Below are positions 24,714 to 31,966 of a stretch of DNA of 64,000 bases, in pieces. Source of the DNA: Nibribacter ruber. Its GTDB lineage: Bacteria; Bacteroidota; Bacteroidia; Cytophagales; Hymenobacteraceae. Location of the stretch: positions 2,127,501-2,191,500 of the forward strand of contig NZ_CP047897.1 of NCBI RefSeq assembly GCF_009913235.1, read 5' to 3'. The notes below the pieces were generated by a model that saw only the letters and a program-made list of their open reading frames with translations, did no database searches and was not told where the DNA came from. The stretch's first letter is position 1; each line of letters starts with the position of its first letter. Both the position numbers and the translations under genes were made by a program.

Positions 24714-26591
24714 TTAGCCTGCTTTAACTAATTCCTTTTCTTCCACCAAGGGAGCCGGCTCCTCATCGGCCTCTTTTAATTTATCCCACCAGTTTCTCTT
24801 CAGAAACACGCTGGTCACAATCAAAACCGCCACCCAGGCCGCAGTGTAGTAATTCTCTCTGATCATGAAGTAGATAGGAATGAGCACCTGCGCCATCTGC
24901 CAGACAATACCCACCAGAATATTAGAAGCATCACGGCCTAAGTCTTTATTGGGCACAAAGGTTGGGTCCTCGGCCATCACCTCACGCTTGATAGGTCCCC
25001 AGAAACCCCAGGGGCGGGTCTCGCGGTAGTAGTTCTTCACGGCTTCGCGGTTAGGCAATGGTGACATGTAGGTACCCACCAAACAGCCAATCAAAGAGAA
25101 CAACAGAATGAGCGGAAACACATAAATGTCTACAATCTCTGGGAAGACGAACAGCTTGATGGTGGAGGCAATCAACCCGAACAGCATGCCGTAGAAGTAC
25201 CCAAAGCCCGTAAAACGCCACCACACCCATTTGAGCAGGTTGGCTGCCACGTAACCACCGTACAGCGCCGAGGTAATCCAGAGCGTCAATTTATTCAGGG
25301 AACCCGCATTGAACCCGAACACGATGCCTATCATCACCAGCACAATGGACGAGATAATGCTCAGACGCACGTATTTTTTGTCTGAGGCCTTGTCATTGAT
25401 GTACTTGCGGTAGATGTCATTCACAATATAGGCCGGGGCCGAGTTCACGAACGCCGAGAACGTACCCATAAACGCCGCCAGCAGACCGGCCAGCAGTAAG
25501 CCCCTGAACCCGTCTGGCACAAACTTGTTGATGGCCAGCGGCAGGATCTTCTCAAAGTCCATGTTGGCACCCATGCTGTTGAGTTCGGGCACCAGGTACA
25601 CCAGCGCCAGCACCGCAAAACCCGCCACCATTAAATACCGTGGAATGTACATGACCCAGATAGTGGTAAAGCTCATCTTGGCCGCCTCTGAGGGCGTACG
25701 CGCCGAGAGCACCCGCTGCATGTCATAAGACGGTACCGGACCGGCAATGGACGCAAAAATACCTTTGAACAGCATCATCATGAACAGGAGGCCAAACAGG
25801 TCAAAGCCATCGGTGGCCAGTTTCTGATTGACTGCGGGGAACGGCGTGCCGCTCCAGTCCAGGTTCAGGTTCCAGCCAAAGGTGAGGTCTTTCCACCCCG
25901 GCGGAATGGCCGCATTGATCTGGTCTGCGCTTACAGAGGTATAGGCCACGTACCCAATCACGAAACACGAGATGGTCATGATGATGAACTGCAGAATCTC
26001 AGTAGCTACTACGCTGTACATGCCGCCTTTCACGGTGTAAAGCGTAGTGATGGCGCAGACAATCAAGGCGTATGACCGCGCCGAAGACACCAGCCAGTCA
26101 CCCATGTAAAAGCTCATGTCCCAGGGCAGAATGATGACGCAGAGCTTGCCTATTCCTTCAAAGAAGTAGGCAATGAACCCCAGCACGCTGATCACGGCAA
26201 ACGCTACAATGATGATGTGCGAGAGCTTGGCCCCTTTTCCATCGCCGAACCGGAAGGTAATCCACTGCGCACCCGTCATCACCTTGGAGCGGCGCATCCA
26301 GATGGCCAGAAACACAAACACGAACACCTGGTTCCAGACCGGCCACAGCCACGGGATCCAGGCGCTTTTGAGACCGTACACAAACAGAATCATGACCGTC
26401 CACATGGTGCCAGACACGTCAAACATGCCAGAGGCGTTGCTGAGGCCCAGGTAGTACCACTTCATGGTATTGCCGCCCAGAAAATAGCTCTGCATGTCTT
26501 TAGAGGCCCGCTTGGAGATGTAGAAGCCAATACCCAAAATACCCACTATGTAGGCGAAGATGATGGCAATATCTAAGACGCTTAAACTCAT
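24714..26591 (-). CDS. sodium:solute symporter family transporter
   Basis: A 625-residue inner-membrane protein with about 14 hydrophobic segments. The N-terminus lacks a signal peptide and starts in a helix (LDIAIIFAYIVGILGIGFYIS), then SKDMQSYFLGGNTMKWYYLGLS. The family sodium-site segment SNASGMFDVSGTMW and GLLLAGLLAAFMGTFSAFVNSAP are clear. SSS proteins take up sugars, sialic acids or amino acids with sodium. The gene context of amino-sugar enzymes points to GlcNAc, ManNAc or a related sugar. It lies 45 nt after the DUF5009 gene, 4 nt before the SGNH gene. Confidence 0.93.
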   Translation of the reverse strand: MSLSVLDIAIIFAYIVGILGIGFYISKRASKDMQSYFLGGNTMKWYYLGLSNASGMFDVSGTMWTVMILFVYGLKSAWIPWLWPVWNQVFVFVFLAIWMRRSKVMTGAQWITFRFGDGKGAKLSHIIIVAFAVISVLGFIAYFFEGIGKLCVIILPWDMSFYMGDWLVSSARSYALIVCAITTLYTVKGGMYSVVATEILQFIIMTISCFVIGYVAYTSVSADQINAAIPPGWKDLTFGWNLNLDWSGTPFPAVNQKLATDGFDLFGLLFMMMLFKGIFASIAGPVPSYDMQRVLSARTPSEAAKMSFTTIWVMYIPRYLMVAGFAVLALVYLVPELNSMGANMDFEKILPLAINKFVPDGFRGLLLAGLLAAFMGTFSAFVNSAPAYIVNDIYRKYINDKASDKKYVRLSIISSIVLVMIGIVFGFNAGSLNKLTLWITSALYGGYVAANLLKWVWWRFTGFGYFYGMLFGLIASTIKLFVFPEIVDIYVFPLILLFSLIGCLVGTYMSPLPNREAVKNYYRETRPWGFWGPIKREVMAEDPTFVPNKDLGRDASNILVGIVWQMAQVLIPIYFMIRENYYTAAWVAVLIVTSVFLKRNWWDKLKEADEEPAPLVEEKELVKAG

Positions 26592-26636
26592 TGTATTCTA
26601 GCTATTGGGTAATTGGTTGAATCATTTTCAAAGTTT

Positions 26637-28100
26637 CTAGGTGCGCCAGAACCAGCCTTTGCGGGTGGTGAACGCGGTCACGGCCACCACGGCGCCCGTA
26701 ATCACAAAGGTCTTCACCACGCCCAGGTACACATTGGCTTCGCGCAGGGACTCCAAGCCGCCATTAAGATGCGTGAGCGCCAGCAGCGGCGACACCAGAA
26801 ATGCCGTGGCCACATACGCCACCATGGGGTTCTGGCCCGACTGGATGATGGACTTCCAGAACAGGTGGCGGGAGAAGCGCTGTGAAACAAGTTCACATAG
26901 GATATAGGCAAAGAAGGCCAGTCCGCTGGTCAAAAACCAGAAGCTGTAAGAAGAAGGGTCTTTCTTGATGCCGCCCTCATACGGTTCAAACGTAAGGCCC
27001 AGCGCCAGGAAAAATACTCCCCAGCCAAACAGTTTCTGAAACAGCTCTTCCTGCCTGATAACTGGTTTTCTCAGGAGCCACAACCCCGCGCCGCTCAGCA
27101 CGGCATCTAGCGCCAGCGTCAGCTCCACCTGGCGGGTGTACAGGCCGTACAGGTTCACCACCAGAAAAGAAAAGCAGATCAGAGACAATACTCCTCTTGA
27201 GACACTCCCCTTCTGCTCTGTGGCAGCACTCCGGTACTTCAGAAGCAAATCTCCCAACACCGATCCCGGCAGTACAATGCACAGGTATTTCAAGAACATG
27301 AACTGGTACATCCAGCTAACACTTGGATGAAAGTCCCATATGGCACTGGTCCAGCTGCCTTCTATGTCATGGGTGAGCCGAATGGCGGCAAAAAACGCCA
27401 GCGTGCCCATGCGCAGCAAGAGGTTGTGGCGGGTGAGCATCCAGATGATGGACCCAAACACGGCCATGTTGGCCAGCACGACTATGATGATGTCGTTGCG
27501 GCTTTTGTCAAAGGTGAAATCCGTGAAGGCCAGGTGTGCGCCCAGCAAAGCGGCAATTACCATAAAGCCTAGCACCTTCAAGCCGGTGGCTTTGCCGCTG
27601 CCCAGCTTGGGAAAGCGCATGAAAACCAGAAAAAAGCACCCAAACGTGAGGAGAGAAGTCAATTGATCTACCCAGGCTGCGCCCTGCAGACCAAACCAGT
27701 TCAAGTGCCGGATGACCAGCGCAAAAAACAACAGCAGCGCCCCGCGTTTGAATACGTTCAAGATCACTTCGGACCATTGCCCCTGTTCCAGCTTTTTACG
27801 CATGGCCAGCGGGAACGCCGCTCCCATGGTAAACAGGAAAAACGGAAACACCAGGTCTACCCACGTAATTCCCGGCACCGCTGGGGTATAGGCGAAATCA
27901 GGTGGACCAACCTGGGCATGGAACATCCAGCCCGGCCACGGTGCCTCATGCGGAAACACCCCTGAAAACACCATGCCTATGATGGCCAGTCCCCGCAGTG
28001 CATCAATGCCCAAGGCACGCGCCGGCGCCGGTTGCTTCTCAGCTCCGGGAGACGGGGTGTGCGGCTTTGTATCTGGAACGGCGGCGGCAAGTGTAGCCAT
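26637..28100 (-). CDS. DUF5009 / NagX-like multipass membrane acyltransferase-family protein
   Basis: 487 residues with a proline-rich cytoplasmic start and about 11-12 transmembrane helices. The block ALGIDALRGLAIIGMVFSGV is the hallmark of the heparan-alpha-glucosaminide N-acetyltransferase-like family (DUF1624/DUF5009), with GITWVDLVFPFFLFTMGAAFPLAM and SGQNPMVAYVATAF further on. Bacterial NagX proteins occur in GlcNAc regulons and are proposed to move or acetylate amino sugars across the inner membrane. The adjacent symporter and NagB support an amino-sugar role (inference). It is the first gene of a compact operon down to nagB-PIG-L, with a 90-nt palindrome about 90 nt ahead of its start. 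Confidence 0.88.
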   Translation of the reverse strand: MATLAAAVPDTKPHTPSPGAEKQPAPARALGIDALRGLAIIGMVFSGVFPHEAPWPGWMFHAQVGPPDFAYTPAVPGITWVDLVFPFFLFTMGAAFPLAMRKKLEQGQWSEVILNVFKRGALLLFFALVIRHLNWFGLQGAAWVDQLTSLLTFGCFFLVFMRFPKLGSGKATGLKVLGFMVIAALLGAHLAFTDFTFDKSRNDIIIVVLANMAVFGSIIWMLTRHNLLLRMGTLAFFAAIRLTHDIEGSWTSAIWDFHPSVSWMYQFMFLKYLCIVLPGSVLGDLLLKYRSAATEQKGSVSRGVLSLICFSFLVVNLYGLYTRQVELTLALDAVLSGAGLWLLRKPVIRQEELFQKLFGWGVFFLALGLTFEPYEGGIKKDPSSYSFWFLTSGLAFFAYILCELVSQRFSRHLFWKSIIQSGQNPMVAYVATAFLVSPLLALTHLNGGLESLREANVYLGVVKTFVITGAVVAVTAFTTRKGWFWRT

Positions 28101-28192
28101 GTCTGCTGTGGGTTAGGGTAGTATTATTCTGTCTGGTAGGTGGTATTTCTTGTTAAAATCTTGTGGAGCCTTTGCCCATGTCAAGTTGGTTA

Positions 28193-28282
28193 ATTGTCAC
28201 CCTGCCCGGCCCTGGCTAACAATAGCGCCATGTGTGGAGAGCGCCCGCTGTTGGCCAGATGCTTCTGGGCAGGGATGACAAT
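28193..28282. repeat. 90-nt imperfect palindrome upstream of the DUF5009 gene
   Basis: ATTGTCACCCTGCCC (28193-28207) matches, with one bulged base, the reverse complement of GGGCAGGGATGACAAT (28267-28282). Inside it, CTGGCTAACA faces TGTTGGCCAG. A long RNA hairpin or cruciform is possible. It has no terminator-like T run and no similarity to the 38-nt family. Confidence 0.6.
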
Positions 28283-28313
28283 CAATGGGAAATATGCTAC
28301 AAAAAAGTTCTTC

Positions 28314-28351
28314 CGTTTTTGGTCTCTTTTCTGGAAAACAGGCCAAAAACA
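28314..28351. repeat. 38-nt intergenic palindrome, copy 11
   Basis: Abuts the stop codon of the gene at 28353 (one base between). One change near the middle (GGTCTC) and a final CAG instead of CG weaken the symmetry slightly. Confidence 0.88.
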
Positions 28352-28352
28352 G

Positions 28353-29714
28353 TTATTCCGTTAGGCCGCGTTTCAGTTCATTCCACCAGCCTTCATTGAT
28401 CACGTGCACAATGTCAAAGACCATGGCCCCGTCTGACTTGGCGCGGCACATCTTCAGGGCTTTCACAAACTGCTCTGGATGCCCTTTGTACTGGTCTACA
28501 TATACCCCGGCATACACGGGGGCTTTGCCTTTCACAATGTTCATGGCCATCTCCGCAGAACCCTCCACGGTGTACCAGTCCTCAGTGCCTTTGTTTTGGC
28601 CGGCCTCGGTGCGGTTGACCGTGGTCACGTTAATGGTTTTGGCTTCTTTCTTCTCTACCTCAAAGTAGTAGCTGCCGGTGGTGTACAAGTCCAGGGCCTC
28701 GGCGTAGCCGAAGTTCTTGTAATTGGGTGTGGCCCAGCTGTAGGTCTGTGACGGGTCATATTCCTTGCTGGCCCAGTTCACGCCCACCTCATAATAAGTA
28801 GGGTACCAGGAACCGGTGTAATCCCCGAAGATGAGTTTAGGGTTAATGGCCTTCAGCTCTTGGCGGGCGGCGTACACAAAGTCATGAATCACTTTGGCGC
28901 GCCACTCAATCCATTGCTTGTATAAAGGGCCCGGCACGCGCTCGGCCTTGCCCTCTGGGGTTTTGGCGTCTTTGGAATAGGTGTAAATGTCTGCGGGGAA
29001 GTTGGCTACGGGCTTACCAATGTACTGCTCAAACATCTTTCTGGAAGCCGCTGAGAAATCAGCCTCTATGCCGTCATAGCGCACGCGGTCCAGGATGATG
29101 CCGTCCAGCTTGGGGTACAGGGTGATGAGCTCTTTGAGAATGCCCATCTCATACTGCTGCACGGCCGGCAACGCGGGGTTCACCATGGCCGAGTACTTGG
29201 TCTTAATCTGGGTGATAGGCGTCATACCCTGGGCAGTATAGTTCAACGACTGCCAGTCTTTCTTGGCTGGGTCTGCATACACCGGCCCGCGGTTGAAGTG
29301 GTTATGGCCCGCCACGAAAATATTGGTAGACGCGTGTACCGTCATGCCCAGTTTGTGCGCCTGCTCAATAAAGGCCGTCAACAGATCAAACTTCTCGGTT
29401 TTGGTGAAGCCCGCCCACTCGTTCATGACCGGCGCCAGTTTGCTGGGGTATAGTACCTCGCCTGAGATGGGTTTCACATCCACCACCACATCGGTCACGC
29501 CTGCGTCTTTAGACTTTTTGAGGTAGTAGGCAATGGAGTCTTGAAACGAGAAGCGCTTGAAATTGGCCGTGGCGTCAAAGTACAGCAGGTTGCGGTTCTT
29601 GAACCCGCCCATAGTTGAGGCAGAGCTTTGCGTGGCCGTAGTGACCGGACGGCCGCACATGCTCAGGGCACTTGCGGTTACCAGTAGGGCGCCAATTAAG
29701 ATGGATTTCTTCAT
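28353..29714 (-). CDS. secreted GHL10-like TIM-barrel putative glycoside hydrolase
   Basis: 453 residues; MKKSILIGALLVTASALSMC suggests a lipoprotein signal with Cys near residue 20. The barrel pattern is NRNLLYFDATANFKRFS, DAGVTDVVVDVKPISGEVLYPS, HKLGMTVHASTNIF, LDGIILDRVRYDGIEADFS, GDYTGSWYPTYYEVGVNWAS and YAGVYVDQYKGH. The DGIILDRVRY block matches the catalytic-region motif of GHL10-type (DUF187) hydrolases, although overall it is divergent and might be placed among alpha-amylase-like or DUF4015 relatives. Substrate unknown. It lies 101 nt after the FAD oxidoreductase gene and 252 nt before the DUF5009 gene. Confidence 0.78.
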   Translation of the reverse strand: MKKSILIGALLVTASALSMCGRPVTTATQSSASTMGGFKNRNLLYFDATANFKRFSFQDSIAYYLKKSKDAGVTDVVVDVKPISGEVLYPSKLAPVMNEWAGFTKTEKFDLLTAFIEQAHKLGMTVHASTNIFVAGHNHFNRGPVYADPAKKDWQSLNYTAQGMTPITQIKTKYSAMVNPALPAVQQYEMGILKELITLYPKLDGIILDRVRYDGIEADFSAASRKMFEQYIGKPVANFPADIYTYSKDAKTPEGKAERVPGPLYKQWIEWRAKVIHDFVYAARQELKAINPKLIFGDYTGSWYPTYYEVGVNWASKEYDPSQTYSWATPNYKNFGYAEALDLYTTGSYYFEVEKKEAKTINVTTVNRTEAGQNKGTEDWYTVEGSAEMAMNIVKGKAPVYAGVYVDQYKGHPEQFVKALKMCRAKSDGAMVFDIVHVINEGWWNELKRGLTE

Positions 29715-29771
29715 GAATGCGTGTAGGGGAAGTAGGTATTCAATGGGTTCATGGACAAGTCAGCAGATGGC

Positions 29772-29810
29772 CGTTTTTGGGCTGTTTTTTTAGAAAACAG
29801 CCCAAAAACG
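29772..29810. repeat. palindrome copy 12 (39 nt)
   Basis: Arms TTTTTGGGCTG and CAGCCCAAAAA are both changed from the usual GGCCTG form and stay fully complementary. The loop is a T run with one extra base. It lies 5 nt after the stop of the FAD oxidoreductase gene. Confidence 0.92.
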
Positions 29811-29815
29811 AAGAT

Positions 29816-31705
29816 TTACTTTGAGCCCAGCGCGGCTGCCTGCTGCGTTAGCTGCCCGTTAAAATCAATGGGAAGCGCAAACGGGTTCAGGAAATGGTCT
29901 AGAATCACGGCGGCCTGGCATCTGGTCAGCTCTAATCCTTCAGAAGCCGGGGTGTTCAATTTTAACTGGCTCCAGTCTGCGGCCACTTTCTGGTAGGTAA
30001 GAGCCGGGTTGATGGTGGCCAGTACTTCGGTTAGATACTTGAGCGTGATTTTAGCGCCGGAGGCCTGGGTGGTTTTCAGTTGCGGGTAATAGGTTTTAAG
30101 GCCAGACACCACGTCATGTTCGCTGGCGGGGTACTCTGGGTAGAACCAAGTCTGGTTGGCCCACTTGTAAGCAATGCCGGTGCCTTTTAGAATGCCCGTG
30201 GCCCCTATGCGCTGCAAAGCGGCAAAATGCGCATCTTGCGGCTTCACGTCTATGAACGGCATGATGTAGGCATTGGAAGACAGCAAGGCCTGCTGCACGT
30301 CTCTGATGTTCACCTCTCTTGGCTGCACGTTCTTCTGGAGGCTCACCGCTGCCAAGGCGCCGGCTGCCTGGCCTAAGCCCAGCACCACCGGTTGCAGACG
30401 GGTGGCCCCGTTTACAATGTTGGTCACGCTAATGCTCTTCTCGGCCACAATCAACCCATCCACTCCCTGCGGAATGAGCGAACCCAGCGGCACGTTGTAA
30501 GACGGCACTTTTATCTTCACAAAGTCAATGTTAGGCGCCGACGGATTCTTGAGGTGGTGGTGGTCAATGGTGTAGTCCCCCACGGCCACGCCGGTGCGGT
30601 AGTAGGCTTCTTTCTGGTCATAAGGTTTTTCCACGTGGTGCACGGCCAGCTTGGCCAGGCCCTTCAGCCTTCTGGACTCGCGGTGGTACGGAATCATGGG
30701 CAATTTATCTGCCGTTGGGAATTCATCTTCTGCTATGCCAAAGTTCTTGAACCCTAGCTCCGTCTGCAGGTAGTACACAAACCGTAACGTGTGCAGCTTG
30801 GCCTCCTTGAGGGCTTCTGCGCGCTGGGCCGGCGTCTTCTCAATGATGTTCATATAAATATCATTGCCGCACTTAGGCCAGTTGATCATGTATTTGTTGT
30901 TGGGCAGCTTGCCGTAACCCATCATTTGCAGGCAGTTGTTGTTGGGACCGCCGTCTGCGGCAGGGTCAGAGACGTCACAGGCGCAGTCAAACTCCTTGGG
31001 GTTGTAGCCGGCCGGTTTTTTAATGGTCTTGTCCTGTCCTTTGGGGTATTCTTTTAAGATGACCACGTAAGTCAAATCCTGTACAATGTCATTGGCCTGT
31101 GCTGGGGCGTATTCTTCACCGCTTACCGAGCGACTGTCCATACCAATGTCATATTTAGCACCGGCACGAGCCATGACATCACCTAACTCGGTGGCGTCTA
31201 GCAGCATTTTGGCTTCAATGGTACGGCTCTTCTTCCCGGTTTTCACGGTCACCTTCCAACCGTTGCCTTGTCTTTTTATGTCTTGCCACGCGGTATTGTA
31301 CACTACAGACAGGTTCTTTTCTTTGGCAACCAGCTCTTTTAAGATGCGGTTACCGGTGCTGGGCTCAAACAGGGTATTGCTCACCCAGCCGGTTTCTACC
31401 GCTGCCGGCCCGCCGTAGTAGTTGTAGAGCTGTTGCCTGAACTCGCCCCACAAGCCTGAGGGCATTTGATGGTTACCGTCTATGGCAGACACTCCCGCCG
31501 AGGTGAGCATGCCTCCCAGCCAAGGCGTTTCTTCCACAATGACCACCTTCACTCCCATGCGGGCCGCCTGAATACCAGCCGTGGTACCGCTGGCACCGCC
31601 ACCAATAATCAACAAATCTGTCTTAAGCGTTTGCGCCTGGGTAGAGAGTAGTCCTAAACAGAGGAAAAGGACCACAGAGAGGAGAGTGGAAAAGAAGTGT
31701 CGCAT
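29816..31705 (-). CDS. secreted FAD-dependent oxidoreductase
   Basis: 629 residues. Signal peptide MRHFFSTLLSVVLFLCLGLL to TQAQ, then an FAD-binding Rossmann motif LLIIGGGASGTTAGIQAARMG and a second flavin block LLDATELGDVMARAG. The middle has cysteines (EFDCACDVSDP) and the C-terminal half holds TNIVNGATRLQPVVLGLGQAAGALA, as in the FAD_oxidored family (PF12831-like). Periplasmic or surface flavoproteins of this type occur beside GHL10 and GH genes in Bacteroidota and Planctomycetota; they may oxidise a sugar hydroxyl, but this is not established. A candidate ROK operator lies 55 nt upstream of its start, so it probably opens a transcription unit. Confidence 0.87.
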   Translation of the reverse strand: MRHFFSTLLSVVLFLCLGLLSTQAQTLKTDLLIIGGGASGTTAGIQAARMGVKVVIVEETPWLGGMLTSAGVSAIDGNHQMPSGLWGEFRQQLYNYYGGPAAVETGWVSNTLFEPSTGNRILKELVAKEKNLSVVYNTAWQDIKRQGNGWKVTVKTGKKSRTIEAKMLLDATELGDVMARAGAKYDIGMDSRSVSGEEYAPAQANDIVQDLTYVVILKEYPKGQDKTIKKPAGYNPKEFDCACDVSDPAADGGPNNNCLQMMGYGKLPNNKYMINWPKCGNDIYMNIIEKTPAQRAEALKEAKLHTLRFVYYLQTELGFKNFGIAEDEFPTADKLPMIPYHRESRRLKGLAKLAVHHVEKPYDQKEAYYRTGVAVGDYTIDHHHLKNPSAPNIDFVKIKVPSYNVPLGSLIPQGVDGLIVAEKSISVTNIVNGATRLQPVVLGLGQAAGALAAVSLQKNVQPREVNIRDVQQALLSSNAYIMPFIDVKPQDAHFAALQRIGATGILKGTGIAYKWANQTWFYPEYPASEHDVVSGLKTYYPQLKTTQASGAKITLKYLTEVLATINPALTYQKVAADWSQLKLNTPASEGLELTRCQAAVILDHFLNPFALPIDFNGQLTQQAAALGSK

Positions 31706-31759
31706 AGCGGTAGTTTGTACACCTCTAAATTATTCCTCTTTTTTAATAACCGCAAACTA

Positions 31760-31781
31760 TTATTAATTTTTTTTATTAAGT
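31760..31781 (-). promoter_or_regulatory. candidate ROK operator 1, upstream of the FAD oxidoreductase
   Basis: A 22-nt AT-rich motif, plus-strand TTATTAATTT then TTTTTATTAAGT, agrees at 20 of 22 positions with the copy at 35611-35632 and at 17 of 22 with 55621-55642. TAGTTTG follows immediately on the minus strand, resembling a -7 box with one base missing. Confidence 0.5.
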
Positions 31782-31900
31782 TTTATTATTTATTAAATCT
31801 ATACAGTTTCCTGATGCCACTGAGCAATTGCCTTGCCTGTGCTTGGTTGTGGTGAATGAACATTGCCAGAAAACCTCTTAGGGAATAAAAAGCCACCCGT

Positions 31901-31938
31901 CGTTTTTGGGCTGTTTCTGAGAAAACAAGCCAAAAACG
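31901..31938. repeat. 38-nt intergenic palindrome, copy 13
   Basis: Lies 28 nt after the GH92 gene stop. The flanks CCCGT / ACGGG extend the dyad, with further pairing (GCCA / CGGC) after one mismatch. Confidence 0.9.
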
Positions 31939-31966
31939 ACGGGCGGCGCATGAAGTGTCCCTCCTT

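Noticed and set aside
19796-28100. Sialic acid catabolic operon
   Set aside because: The epimerase, symporter and NagB fit, but there is no sialidase, N-acetylneuraminate lyase or ManNAc kinase in view; a general GlcNAc/ManNAc route explains the content as well.
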